Source of the DNA: Chromera velia
Taxonomy: Eukaryota > Sar > Chromeraceae
DNA: 61,889 nt
NCBI GenBank assembly: GCA_018398765.1
Contig: JAHBMJ010005719.1
Location: 1-61,889, forward strand
Reading direction: 5' to 3'
Positions 10,699-21,619 of this stretch are shown one piece after another (position 1 is the first letter of the stretch; each line of letters opens with the position of its first letter). Position numbers and translations under genes: made by a program. The notes under the pieces are model-generated. The model saw only the letters and a list, made by a program, of their open reading frames with translations. It was not told the origin of the DNA and did no database searches.

Positions 10699-11166
10699 TA
10701 GTACTAGGGATACAATTATTATAATTGCAATTATTGGAATTAATTGCAAACAATTATTGTTTGTCAGGAGCGGGCAAGAGGCAATTAGTTGCAATTAATT
10801 GCGATTTTTGTTCATGCATTGTTTATGTGTTGCTATGTGTTGTTTATATGTTGCCATGTGTTATTTAGGCATTTTTAGGTACTGTTTGGTAAATTTTACA
10901 ACAGTTTACACAGTTTAAAACATGAAACGCCAAGTGCAAGTCATAAAACGTTTGTTTTAGATGATTTATAGTCACTTCATTTCATAAATGCTTACATTTG
11001 AGTTGGTATTTTATTGTACACTGTCATCTGATACCCCAATTCGCTTAATAACTACATATTTGAGTCTGATTACAATTATTGACAATTAATTGCAATGATT
11101 ACAATTATTGTTTGGCCAGACTTCCTTGAAGCAATGGGCACTGCAATTTAATTGCTCCTAGCACTG
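10699..11166. mobile_element. 468-bp hAT-like MITE
   Basis: This AT-rich insert lies in GC-rich LINE A sequence. It starts TAGTACTAGG and ends with the complement of CAGTGCTAGG, so the outermost 10 bp are an inverted repeat with two mismatches. Subterminal AATTGCAATTA words are inverted on both sides. Exact 8-bp duplications (CTCACCAC) flank it. An 8-bp duplication and ends of the form YARNG are the known signature of the hAT superfamily. There is no transposase, so the element is non-autonomous. Confidence 0.85.
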
Positions 11167-11174
11167 CTCACCAC
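11167..11174 (+). repeat. 8-bp target site duplication, right
   Basis: CTCACCAC, identical to 10691-10698. Confidence 0.85.
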
Positions 11175-12460
11175 CCCCCCTTTCCCATTCCTTAGTTTCT
11201 CCTTCTTTTCTCACGCCAAAACCGGGGGCAGAGTAGGAAGAAGAGCGAGTTGAAGAAGATGGAGGTGAGGATGGAGGGAGGGGGTGCGAAAGTAGGAGAG
11301 GAGTGCGAAAAGAGGCCTGCCTGTTTGTCTTCTTTCCCCCGTTTGCACATTCTCCTTCCCAGTCAACAGGCAGAGGAAGGAAGGAGTCCACACCATCAAT
11401 ACAAGAACAAATATACATTTTATAAATCTGAGGAGGAGGAGGAGGAGGAGGTTCAGAAAGAGGACGAGGAGCCTCCGGGGAAGGAGGCAGAGGGGGAGGT
11501 GGCAGGGGGGGAAGAAAATGAGATGGGGAAGGGGAAAGCAACGGAGGTGAGCAGAGGGTTGGGGCGGGGAGTTGAATAGAACCAAGACAAAAATTCATGA
11601 ATACAAAAGAAGGGGGAGGAATAACAGATGTCAGATGAGGACCGACCAAAAGCGAACTGATAGGCAACAGGGAGAGAGAGGCACGGAGGAACACATGGAA
11701 AGGATGTATCATTCAACAAATACGTACGGTTCATAGGGGGGGGGGGAAGAAGCGGGAGAGAGCGAGCTGGAGAGGGTATGGTGGGGGAAGGAAAAGAACA
11801 CGAATCTGAAGATGAACAAGAGATGGCAGGGAAAGGTCCCGGGCCAGATTGAAAGAGAGGAGGGGAGGAAGAGGGGGAGGGGGAAACCAAAAATTCTGTA
11901 TTCAGTGCACCGTCAGAAATCACCTGTCCCTTTGCCCTTCTCAATTCTCTTCTTGCTTCTTTTTTTCTGTCTTTTGCCCGTCTGTTCCTCCTCGCTGCCT
12001 CTTTCCTTGTCAACTCACTTTTGAACCCCAAACCATCACATTCGTTCAACGGGATAAAACCAGGGGGAAGAATCGCAGAAGAGAGGGGAATGCATTCCTT
12101 GGCTGGAGAATGAGAAAGAAGAGGGGAAAGGACAGAAGGCAATCCATCCCAAACCAGACAAGCGCCCCATGTAGGAGGGTAGGAGCTAAGTGGGGGAAGA
12201 GACGATGGATGAAGAAAAACGTGAGGAGAAGATTGAGTACTAGACTGGCTACCCACGTTGATGCTCTTATCTTCTTCGTCTTCCTCCTCCAGCATAGACC
12301 ATCTGTTTCTGCACACCACCCCAGCGGACAGAGACGCGCCTGCAGATGAAGGGAACAAAAGGGCCGCAAGCCTAGCACAGGGAGCAGATGTGTGAGTGGT
12401 CAGGTTATCAGAGAAAATGAGGGAGGAAGAAGTGAGCGGAGGGGTTTTCGGAGGAGTCAA
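11175..12460 (-). pseudogene. Pro/Ser-rich frame between LINE A ORF1 and ORF2
   Basis: A minus frame reads openly from 12460 to 11453 and is continued by overlapping frames down to the MITE. It is rich in Pro, Ser and Leu and includes one highly basic, probably helical stretch, 'ELTRKEAARRNRRAKDRKK', with a 'LRRAKG' block after it. Its position suggests a gag-like or linker region of LINE A. I recognise no domain. The low-complexity composition means the open frame could be partly fortuitous. Confidence 0.35.
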
Positions 12461-13104
12461 GGCGGAAAAGCTAACATCAGGAGATTATATGAAGAAAAGG
12501 AGTGATACAAAAGGGAGGAAAGAGGAGGAGCTGAAGGGATTGGCATGTTAAAGGGGTCAAGGAGTGGAGCTGTCTTGCCGAGAAGATTCATACACTCATG
12601 GTGAGAAGGAGAAGAGGAGAAACGTCTGTTTATGGGGTGACCGACGCACCTCGATTACGCCTCCTTCACTCCTTCCTGCTTTCTTGTGTGGGGGGTACAG
12701 TGTCCAATCTTTTTACTCATCTACAAAAACAAGGGTTGCAACGTGTTGGTTTTAAGGTGCGCGGAACGTTCTTGTGAGGGAGGGGGGACTGGCGGACGGA
12801 GACGGGCGATAGAGGACCAGCGGCGAGAGACGGAGCACTGTAGAGGGACTCGCATAGATGGGGAGAGGGGAGTGGTATCCCTCTGCTTCTTTTGATTACC
12901 TTCCTTCATTCCCCCCCCCTCGATTTGCTTGCAGTTTATTGCTGCCCCCTGACCCCCCATAGATTCATCAACGTCAATTGTACCCACATCTCCTGACTAA
13001 TTCAGTGGACCCCCACCCCATCCCTCGCCGACCCCCGCATCTCTGCCCCTTTGCATCGCAGCCGTAAATACAAAACGGCGGTTGTTGATTCCGGAAGTCT
13101 CTCT
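12461..13104. other. no gene recognised (within LINE A span)
   Basis: Short frames on both strands. The minus strand continues the ORF1 frame only to about 12990 before a stop. No repeat boundary is visible. Confidence 0.4.
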
Positions 13105-14258
13105 CTACTTCAACCTGTGTTTTTGTTCCTGCTCGATAGTGCCAGGGGAATTGTGGTCTGCTTTTCTCTTCCCCCCCTCTCCAGTTTTGGTCAAGGCAAC
13201 TCTGGGTTGTCTGGGGTCTGTGAGTACCTCGTAAGCGTTTTTGGAGCGGAAACGAGAGAACATGTCTGTCGTTGTCCACTCCAAATAGAATACGAAGAGC
13301 CTAGTGGTTAACCCGGCTCTCTTCTCCCTCCTCCCAGCCTTTAGGAAGTCCTCACGCACCCTCCCAACTGCTGAGCAAGCTGCTTGTCTTCTGGCATAGC
13401 GATGCCATACCCCCTCTCCACATTCGCCACCGCTCTCTTCACCTTACCAAAGAGGCGGTAGAGGGAGGAGCTCCCAGTGTGGATTCGGATCTTGGGTGTG
13501 GTCTCCCAGGAAAAAGAGAAGAGGAGGAGGGGATCTCTCTTGTCAGAGACATTCATCTGCGCTCTACAAGCTTCGTAAAGGTGGGAGAAGAGATGGTGCT
13601 GTTCCTGGTCGAACTTGATTTCACCAATAGTCCATCTCCTACCCTCGTTGGACCTCGAGATGATGGAGAATGAGAGAATGTTCCATTTCTCTAGGATCGC
13701 AGGGATGGCGGGAAAAGTGCCTTTCTCAACCTCCTCCTCCACAATTTCCTGCATCGTAGAGAGAAAGCGGAACAGAGGAAAGAAGGGATACGTCTGTTGA
13801 GGAAAGTCCATCTGTTTGAACCTACTCCATCCTCCCTCTTCGTCCAGGGCTCCGATCTCCAATGCTTTCTCTTTGTCAGCCTGAGCGTACAGCCCCGGGG
13901 GGGGGGAATTCAAAATCAAATCCATAGATCACCTTAAAGTTCTTTTTACAAAGCTCAAGCTTCTTTTCCCTATCCACCCACTGCTCCAACAAAGAGATCT
14001 GCACCTCAGATATCTTCGCCTCACAGATGCGAAGGTTGTCCTTCCCTTTGTCGATAAGATTGTGGGTCTTCTTCTACTCTGCTTGGTGGTCGTTCTTGGA
14101 AACGAACACTTTGGAAAATTCCTGAATGAGATTCTCGATCCCTCCTTTTATATCTTTCACCGCCTTAGAAATGAGAGACTTTGCTGCTTGGACGTCAAGA
14201 GGCGTATTAGGACGGGCCCGGGCGGGGGATCGAATTGCTTCTTACTACCGTCATCCAT
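13105..14258 (-). pseudogene. LINE A ORF1-like protein with coiled coil
   Basis: An ATG at 14258 starts 'MDDGSKKQFDPPPGP'. After a frameshift the minus strand reads a helical, heptad-like region ('AAKSLISKAVKDIKGGIENL', 'ISEVQISLLEQWVDREKKLE') broken by one TAG near 14077. It continues into 'DLILNSPPPG' and a 194-codon globular stretch (13925-13341) with 'KWNILSFSIISR'. A further frameshift near 13370 leads to 'VREDFLKAGRREKRAG' and 'RLFVFYLEW'. Coiled coil plus a basic globular C-terminus is the layout of L1-type ORF1 proteins, RNA chaperones that coat element RNA. Homology is suggested by layout only. Confidence 0.5.
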
Positions 14259-14343
14259 GATTTTACTGCTGCCCTCTAAGCGCAGAGGAAAGAAGGAGAA
14301 GAGACTGAGAAAGAGAGAAGTGACGAGGAGACAGCTGAAATGA

Positions 14344-15830
14344 GCCACAGTCAGAAAAGGCTTAAATGGAGGCTCTCAAGAATGAGAAAAGAATCGATAT
14401 GTTCGGTTTCTGTTGTAGAAGAGTTTCTGCTAGGTTCCTGCTGGGTCATCAATGCACCATACATGTCCGGTTTCTACTGGGTGCTTCTTTTGAAGTTGTG
14501 GAAATGAAAGTTGTGGAAGTGTCTTTAAGTGTCTTAATTAACTCTACACTGCAACAACCTATTCATTATTTCATGACTTCCTAGATAACTGTATGACTGG
14601 CTATAACTAGGATTATAATTGATCTCACTTTCAAAAAAATCACTTAAAAAAAAAAGATCTACATGCATACATGAATTAAAGTTTAATTACTTTATGTTTA
14701 ATTGAATGAGACGCATATGCGCACGTATGTATATGCATGTATTTTATGTACGTAATACGCATATAAACTATTTTATGGTTATAATTTGCAGTTTTGTCAG
14801 GTTTGATGATTTAACTATTCATTATTCAATGATATCTTGCTATATAACTTGGTTAACGTTCTGAAAATACATCTTAGAAACTTAATAGAGGGGACTCAAT
14901 TTATGCAGTAAAAATAAAAAAGAAGAATGTTTGAACCTCCATAAAAATTAAGTGCCCCCCACCTGCTTTTAGACGTATTTTCCGCGTGCAAGCATGATTG
15001 ACGAGGGTTAGTGAGCAGGGTAAGATAGAGACAGATGGTCCGAGGTTCTTTTCCTGTCGTATCTTTGAACGAGATTTGTCTTCTCTTTATTTTTTTTATG
15101 GCAGAAGAGTGTCGCCTTTCAGTGTCACATCCTGCTATGTGACTCTACATCCGGCCTCGATGCTTCTGGATCTTTGTTTGCTTTTACTTGGTTGTCGCTT
15201 ACCTTTTTAGGCTTGACATTAGTCGATTAGCAATCGATCGAGGTTCCATCTGCATTATCCGGCCTCCGTGTCATATGGTTTTAGTTGGTGCCTAGGTTTC
15301 TAAGTCAAAGTCTGATCTTACTGTGTATGCTTCTAGTAGCTTTTAGAGTACAAAGCTATGCTGGCGCCTAGGTCTGGCGGTGGGCTCAATATCATTATCA
15401 GTTCCAATATATTCCAATATGAGAACTAGCCTCAATATGACCCCGAAAGCGAAGCTCTGGAGGGCATTTAAAAACTGATGATTCAGGGTTTTGAAAACAA
15501 TTACACTGGGACTAGATGGAGATTACCAGATGCATGTATGATTTCTGAGTAAAATATTATAAAATATAACCTAGAAAGCGAAGCTGAGAGCCTGTGAGAG
15601 GGTATACTTAACAAAAAAATGCACCCTCCCAGATTTACGGATGATTGAGGGTTTTGTTATGCATGCCGCGTCCCCATATATAAGGGGCGGATCTAGCCTA
15701 GTTTGTTTGATTGTCTATTAATATAAGAGCATCTAACAGCATGTCTGTTCACGGCCGGATCGACGCCCGATGTTGAATATCTGACGCACGCCAATTAAGC
15801 TAGGCCCCGGAAAGACAATTCAGCAGAAGG
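14344..15830. other. no gene recognised
   Basis: AT-rich from about 14590 to 14960. Two short stretches near 15440 and 15570 share GAAAGCGAAGCT followed by a TGATTxAGGGTTTTG block, which looks like a diverged duplication. No splice-bounded coding frame is evident. Confidence 0.5.
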
Positions 15831-15954
15831 GGCACTTACCAAATGAGCAAGAAGAATTAATTTCGCGCTTTCCGGGCCATCCGCACGGAGTGCGTCATGC
15901 AGGTGTATCCCGGTATCCGCCATGTATCCGCCCCTCATATCCCCTCATCGATCA

Positions 15955-16767
15955 TCATGTGTACAGGAGTCGATCTGAGGTCTGGGCGATGTTTCTCTCT
16001 ATTCTCTGCCTCAACGTATTTCTGATGAAATTTGATCTTCGTCGATTCCTCGAGTCCAGTGAATCTCTCCCCTTCGCCGGGCTCGCCTTTTGTGGATTCT
16101 GGCACGTGGATTTGTGAAAGGAGTTGACGCAATGTCGGACCTTTCGGTCGACTTCGCCCCAATTTTCGGCCCAGGATTCCGAGTGATCACCCAAGAGTTC
16201 ACCCCCGGCCAAGATGGCGAATGGGGAACCGTGCCTTGTTCCCCGCGGGCACATGTACAGGGACATGTTGTTTTTCGACGGAGACTTAGGCTTCAGCGAT
16301 CGCATTTTGATTCTGGATCTATCGAAGTTGCCTGAAGACGTAAGGAAACAATCAAAACTGTCTTCTCGTTCATTCGTTCTGAAGCTTTGAGTTTGCAGTG
16401 TCTGATCCAAAGAGGTCTCAGTCCCGAAAGGTATCGAGAAGCTTGTGAACCCTGGTTGTGTGGCGTGGAGGCGATAATTGGTGTTGTTGAAAGGTGGATG
16501 GCTTGGGACTTTTGGGGCCAAGGTCCTTTCGAAGAAGAAGTGTTGCGTAAGGATCTCCGTATGAGGAAGGAGTGCTTCGACGTGGCGTCGTCGGACAGTC
16601 CTGATGGAATTCTGGCGAGGACTCTGGTGGAGAGTTCGGTGAGGAAAGGATTGGACGTCGGGGTCCTCGGGCTGCCAGTAGAGGGCGGCGAGGGGGCAAA
16701 GAAGGGGGAGGTAGAGAGAGTTCACTCCTCTGTGGCATTGGGCAGTGTCTGTCGCTCTGAGGTCCAT
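15955..16767 (-). CDS. hypothetical open region, strand uncertain
   Basis: The minus strand is stop-free for 270 codons. The plus strand also shows protein-like frames over the same bases: 'MSDLSVDFAPIFGPGFRV' near 16131, 'RDMLFFDGDLGFSDRILILD' near 16259-16318, and a 147-codon frame at 16387-16827. The plus frames would need splicing or frameshifts to join. I recognise no family on either strand. The plus strand is slightly favoured because the next gene (17059 onward) is on the plus strand and could continue from it, but this is not resolved. Confidence 0.25.
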   Translation of the reverse strand: MDLRATDTAQCHRGVNSLYLPLLCPLAALYWQPEDPDVQSFPHRTLHQSPRQNSIRTVRRRHVEALLPHTEILTQHFFFERTLAPKVPSHPPFNNTNYRLHATQPGFTSFSIPFGTETSLDQTLQTQSFRTNEREDSFDCFLTSSGNFDRSRIKMRSLKPKSPSKNNMSLYMCPRGTRHGSPFAILAGGELLGDHSESWAENWGEVDRKVRHCVNSFHKSTCQNPQKASPAKGRDSLDSRNRRRSNFIRNTLRQRIERNIAQTSDRLLYT

Positions 16768-17058
16768 TTGAAGGTTGGTGAAGACTTCGGACTTACGTTT
16801 TTTTTTCTTCGATCTCTTTGGGGTTGATCCTCGTTTGGTCTCGGTCTCTGTTCCTCACCCTCTCTACTATGTCCACTTACCCTTCATTCTGTGCATTATT
16901 TTTCTTACTCACGGACTTTGTTGCAGCCTGCTTTCTTGCTTTCCCTGCTTCTTTGCGCGAGGCCTTCCGACGTTCGTTCTTTGCTTCGCGTCCACTGTGG
17001 GAATTCTCTCAATTCGGAATTCTCTCTCCCTCCGTGCATCCGTCCATGTCATTTGCAG

Positions 17059-17758
17059 CGGTGCGAGCCTTGGCCTTGGGACCGGCCGGCTAGCCTGGCT
17101 CCGTCCTTCTGTTATCCGAACGGACTCAGTTTCAGTCTGAGGGAGGTTGGCGCCTCTGCCAGAGAGTCAGAGGAGACGCCCAGAGAGAGACGATGTGAGA
17201 CCGCAAATCCCTCTCCCCACACACACGTAGCACCCCGTCTCGGCAGCAAAAGCCCAAGTCTGACCAAAGTAGGCGAAAAACGCCCCCTTCCCCCCTGCTC
17301 GTGCATCGAAGGGAAGTCACCCGTGTCTGCTGAGTCTTTGTTGCTTCAGTCTCGCCCTCAACCCAACTTGCGGGCAGCGGCCCCCACCCCAAATTCGCAC
17401 CCACGGCCCGACAGCAGTCGGCCGCCAATGCGACGGGATCAAAGTTCTCCCGGTAGAGACGGGTCCGAAGCAGAAAGAGGACCAGAGGGACAAACGGAGA
17501 GGGAAGGGGAAAAGGGAAGACAGAGTGGGAGGACGAGCCCGGGTGCGACTCTTGAGCGGTCACACACACCTCCTATGACAGAGACGCCCGACGCCACTCC
17601 AAAAGAAGCGCGAACGCCGTTAACGAAAACACACTCGCCCGGTCGCGCATTGGACCAACCCTCCTCTTCTGGCGCTCAGTCTTCATCTTGCGCCCCCGTG
17701 GGACGCCCGGTCAGTCTTCTTTTTCTCCCCTTCCGGTCACAGACAATCTCTCGCTTTC

Positions 17759-17793
<35 letters not shown>

Positions 17794-18400
17794 TCTGTCT
17801 GTCTGTCTTCTGTCTGTCTGTCTGTTGTGGCGCTTAACTCTCACCTTTCGGGCCCCCTGCCCACTTTGTCTGAGTTGTCGTGCTGTTCTTTTGTCTTGGT
17901 TGCTTTCTTTCTTTTTGTCTATTGTGTTCATGAAGAAAAGAAGGGAGAAGAAGAAACATATAGTCTGTCTGTTGTGTATATGAAGAAAAGGAGGGAGAAG
18001 AAGAAACATGTAGTGTGTCTGTCTGTCTGTTTTGGTTATAAAAGAGAAAAGGGGACAAGGAAAAAAAGAGAACGAAAGAGAAAAAAAGAAGAGCATGTAG
18101 TTTGTTTGTTCATGCGTCATTGCTTGTCAGAGTGAAAGAACTGTTTCAAGACCTAAGGAGCGTTGCTCATCCGACCTCACTGAGCTGACGTCACTGCGCT
18201 CTCGGCAGCGGAATGAAAAATAAACCTTTTTAGATCGGCCTAGCTCTCCCCGCCTTTTTCTCTTCTCTTCGGGTGCTCCCAGATCGTCTCTCCTCTCTTG
18301 TTTCATCGACGGCTGCATAGTTTCTCCGATGGAACCTCTGTTCATTTAAATTCTGCACGCATATATGAATGAATGAATGGATGAATGAATGACTATATAC

Positions 18401-18440
<40 letters not shown>

Positions 18441-18525
18441 GCAGGATGTGAACGGCCTTTCAGAGGCGGAAGAGGAAGGCGGGAGGGAAAGAAACAGGAC
18501 TGGGGCATCCACCCCGCCGGTCTGT
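17059..18525 (+). CDS. duplicated two-exon module, unit 1 (hypothetical protein)
   Basis: Exon A runs from 17059, after the acceptor TTTGCAG, to 17709, before the donor GTCAGT. It is 217 codons in phase 0 and encodes a Pro/Ser/Arg-rich, probably disordered protein with blocks 'EETPRERRCETA', 'RTPLTKTHSPGRALDQPSS' and 'GAQSSSCAPV'. Exon B starts at 18445 after CTGCAG with 'DVNGLSEAEEEGG', also phase 0. The end of B near 18525 is a guess (GTCTGT donor). The intron holds (GTCT)n and TA repeats. The same module recurs at 18946-20140. I recognise no domain. Other exons probably lie on both sides, so the true start is not known. Confidence 0.5.
17760..17825 (+). repeat. (GTCT)n microsatellite in intron of unit 1
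   Basis: TGTC/GTCT tetranucleotides with two short interruptions, directly downstream of the exon A donor. Confidence 0.95.
18186..18193. promoter_or_regulatory. TGACGTCA palindrome, unit 1
   Basis: This is a perfect CRE-type bZIP site. It sits in the same context as the second copy at 19794: preceded by GACCTCA and followed by CACT, then an A/T-rich AATAAA stretch. Conservation between the duplicated units is seen in the sequence. A regulatory role is inference. Confidence 0.4.
18401..18438. repeat. (TA)n microsatellite
   Basis: ATATAT repeats immediately upstream of the exon B acceptor CTGCAG of unit 1. Unit 2 has GCCTGCCT there instead. Confidence 0.9.
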
Positions 18526-18623
18526 CTGCCTAGCAATCGATCTGTCTGCTCCCCTGCCTTCCGGCCTGAGGCCTGCCTGATAAGGAGGTCTGAAAGTAGA
18601 AAGAATTCTACATACAAGCAAGC

Positions 18624-18655
<32 letters not shown>

Positions 18656-18945
18656 AGTGAATCAGAAGACTCGTAGAGCAAGCAGGAGTGATAATACCAT
18701 TTCTCTCTGAAAAACCGCTGCCGCAAGACCCCAAACGGTGACAGCCGTTATGAAAGGGGAAAAGAGAGAATAATAATAATAAGAAGAAGAAGAAAAGCAG
18801 ATTAGGCGTCTGTCTTTCTGTGTAATGCTCTCCCTCGTGAGTCCTTTCTTCCGACCTAGTTCTCTCCTTCCCATCCACTCTGATTTGATCTGAGCTTCAT
18901 TCTGGATTCTCCCCTCGTTCCTGCATGTGCGTCATTTGCTTGCAG

Positions 18946-20140
18946 TCGGAGGAGGCAGTTTGTTCGCCTCCTCTCGGAGAGCCTCCGGACCGGCCGGCCA
19001 GTCTGTGTGGTCAACCGACCGCCGGACTCGTTTTGCAACAGGGAGGCGCCTCAGAGGAGACACCCAGAGAGAGACGGTGTGAGACCGCAGATCCTCTTTC
19101 TCAAGTACGCGCAGCAGCAAACTGTCCGAGCAGAAACGTACAGCCCTCCGACCGAAGGACTGGACGAAAAAGGCCCCCTTCCCCTTTGCTTGCGCACTGA
19201 AGAGAAGTCTCCCTCCGTGTCTCAGTCGTCTCTCCTGCCTCAGTCTCACCCTCCCGCCGGCTGCTCACGGGGGGCGGCCCCCGCCCCATGCAATTCACCT
19301 CCCCGGCCCGTCAGTCGGCCGCCAAACCCAAAGAGGGATCCAGACGGCACAGACGGGTCCAGAGTAGAAGGGGGACCATCGGGACAAATGGAGAGGGAGA
19401 GGGAGGGGGGAAACAAAGTGGGAGGAGTCCTGACGCATGCCAACCCTTGACACAGAAGACTTCTGAGCGGTCACCCACATCTCCTGTGTCAGATACTCCC
19501 GAAGGCATTCCAAAACAACAAATGCGAACGCCATTGTCCAAAACGCGATCGCCGGGTCGCAAGGTGGACCAGCCCTCATCTGCTGGTGCTAAGTCTTCCT
19601 CTTGCCCCCCGGTGGAAACCCCTGTCAGTCTTCTTTTCATCCCCCCCCCTTCTTTTGGGATAGAAAAATTCTTTCTGTGTGTCTGTTTGTTTTTTTGTTC
19701 GTCCTTGTCTGAGTGAAGTGTTTCTTTCTTTGTTTCTTTCTTTCTTCCTTTTTTTTTCCAAGGTCTACGGGTGCTCAACTGACCTCATGCACCTGACGTC
19801 ACTTCGTTCTTGCAATTAAGGGAAGAGGAATAAAAACTGCTTTCAGCTGGCTCCCTTTGTTTTCCGTTTTCTCTCTGCGTGTCCCGGATCATCTCTCCTC
19901 CTGTATCTGTCTCTCTGATACATATGCAGCCTGCCTGCCTGCAGGATATGAACGGCCACTCAGAAGAAGAGGCAGCCGCAGAAGAAGAAGAAGAAGAAGA
20001 AGAAGAAGAGAGAGGAGGAAGGGAGGAACGGAAGGGACCTTCTCTGCATGCAGGGGGGCGAAGGGAGTCGAGGGAAGAAGAGGCAGCAGCAGCAAAGGAA
20101 AGAGGAAAAGACAACCTGAGTCAGACGCTCTGGGGAGCTG
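18946..20140 (+). CDS. duplicated two-exon module, unit 2 (hypothetical protein)
   Basis: This is a tandem copy of unit 1. Exon A runs from 18946 (after GCTTGCAG) to 19623 (before GTCAGT), and exon B starts at 19945 (after CTGCAG) with 'DMNGHSEEEAAAEEEEE'. Exon boundaries match unit 1. Relative to unit 1, exon A changes frame twice: 'EETPRERRCETA' is in one frame, 'LDEKGPLPLC' in a second and 'RTPLSKTRSPGRKVDQPSS' in a third. Unit 2 may therefore be a pseudo-exon, or the shared frame is not under strong constraint. The poly-Glu tract in exon B is a (GAA)n microsatellite. The 3' limit is uncertain. Confidence 0.4.
19794..19801. promoter_or_regulatory. TGACGTCA palindrome, unit 2
   Basis: Identical to the site at 18186 and kept while the surrounding sequence has diverged. 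It lies in the intron between exons A and B of unit 2, about 150 bp upstream of exon B. Confidence 0.4.
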
Positions 20141-20469
20141 ACCTGTCCGTTTCGTTCTCAAGAGGCGCGTCGAAAAAGAAGGAGAGAAACGACGTTCATA
20201 CACACTCACCGGCTGATGAGGAGGTCTGTCCAGTCTTTCGATTTTTCTCTCAGAAAGGACCCAGCTGAGCCAGATTGGTACTCATTGTGCTCCCTCCATG
20301 CAGATTTTCTTTTCTTTGCGTCGGCCGGTGTGCTTCTGCAGTCGCTCATCTTGCTGTTCGCCTGCTGGTCTGTCTGCTTCCCTGCCTGCCTTCCTGAGGC
20401 TTAATTGCTTTTTTCTTTTTCGAAAGACCGCCGTCACAAAACCTCTGCATCAACGAAGTGATTAAACGT

Positions 20470-20598
20470 TTGTGAGTGAGTGTGAGAGAGAGAGAGAGAA
20501 TGAGTGCGTGAGTGTGTGTGCGTGAGTTCGTGAGTGCGGGTGTGGGTGTGAGACTGAGTGAGTGTGAATGTGTATGTGTGTGAGAGAGAGTGTGTAAA

Positions 20599-20637
<39 letters not shown>

Positions 20638-20755
20638 AGTGTGTGTGAGTGAGTGTTGTGTATGTGTGTGCATGTGTGAGTGAGTGAGTGAGTGAGTGAG
20701 TGAGTGTGTGTGTGTGTGTGTATGTATGTGTGTGTGTGTGTGTGTGTGTATGACT
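20470..20755. repeat. (TG)n / (GTGA)n microsatellite
   Basis: Long TG and GAGTGT words, including a GTGA run near 20680-20704. It lies in the predicted intron before the exon at 20801. Confidence 0.95.
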
Positions 20756-20800
20756 GTTCGACTTATTCATTGTGTTTCTGCGTACCGGTCCGCCTTGCAG

Positions 20801-21570
20801 AAAATCGAAGGGGTCTTCTGTCCTGCGGAAGAATAATGCTGGAGCTCTTGCATCCTGCACTCCTGTCCGAGAAGGAGAAGGGGAGAAGTTGGAGGGTGAC
20901 GGCATGGGGGAGGGGGGGGGTTCGAGGCGGCTGTTGGACGCGGTACAGAAGGAGACGGAGGGTGGGTGGACTGAATTCGTTTGCCGTCCCTTGCTTCTCT
21001 GCGTGAGGGAGGAGATGGAGGAATGCCTCGATTTTTTGGCGACCGACTTCAAGAAGGGGGGGGAGAGGTCTTCTATGTGGCTGCAACCGTTGACGGTACG
21101 TACGTATGCAGGAATTCTTTTCATTCATTCCTCTTTTTATCTTTCTTGTGTTTCTCTTTTTCTTTCGTCCTCGTTTCTTTCTCTCCCTCCCTCTCTCTCC
21201 GGTATTCCCATTCTCTTGCTGCCTTAACTCCTTTCTTTCCCCCCTCCCTGCGACCATATGTTCTTTTTTTCTTTCTTTCTTTTTCTTTCTTTCTTTCTTT
21301 CTTTCTTTCTTAAATAAATTGAAGTTTCTTTCTTTCCATCCTGATGTCCTTCTTTCCTGTCGCGTTTCTCTCTTGCTTTCTCTCTGCGTCCCTTTCTGTG
21401 CCCCCCTTTCTCTCTCGCGTTCCTTGGTTCTTCACTTCGGTCGTCTCATTCGACGTCCCTGATTTGTATGTCCCGATCGTTTCTTCTGAACAGATCAACC
21501 ATGCACCCACCAATTTTGTGAGTGAGTGCAGAGACTGGCACAAGGCGTGTGGAGAGCTGCGGAGAGGCCG
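20801..21570 (+). CDS. two further plus-strand exons (hypothetical protein)
   Basis: The first exon is 20801-21095, between acceptor CGCCTTGCAG and donor GTACGT. It carries 98 in-frame codons ending in a helical segment ('RRLLDAVQKETEGG', 'REEMEECLDFLATDF', 'SSMWLQPLT'). The second is 21494-21570, after GAACAG, in matching phase 0: 'INHAPTNFVSECRDWHKACG'. It ends at GTCAGT, or alternatively at an internal GTGAGT after 'APTNF'. The intron is pyrimidine-rich with a (CTTT)n run. These exons probably belong to the same gene as the duplicated modules upstream, but the linking exon was not found. No family recognised. Confidence 0.5.
21265..21310 (+). repeat. (CTTT)n microsatellite
   Basis: CTTT repeats in the intron between the exons at 20801 and 21494. 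Confidence 0.9.
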
Positions 21571-21619
21571 GTCAGTTAAGCGTCCTTTGCTGCAGTGTAG
21601 CTGGGCATCCTCTTGGATT

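Larger units (their letters stand above)
1606..14258 (-). mobile_element. LINE copy A (degenerate non-LTR retrotransposon with nested insertions)
   Basis: Read right to left, this stretch gives an ORF1-like coiled-coil protein (14258-13105), Pro/Ser-rich and Cys-rich frames (12460-9985), and the start of an APE-type endonuclease (ATG at 9201). The endonuclease is broken at about 9087 and resumes at about 5443, followed by reverse transcriptase and a C-terminal domain ending at 1606. The two halves of ORF2 are collinear with LINE copy C (44901-49868), which shows that 5447-9082 is a later insertion. A hAT-like MITE (10699-11166) sits further upstream. Frameshifts and in-frame stops make the copy inactive. 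The ORF2 identification is firm. Placing ORF1 and the middle frames in the same element is inference from order, strand and continuity. Clade is not assigned. Confidence 0.75.
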
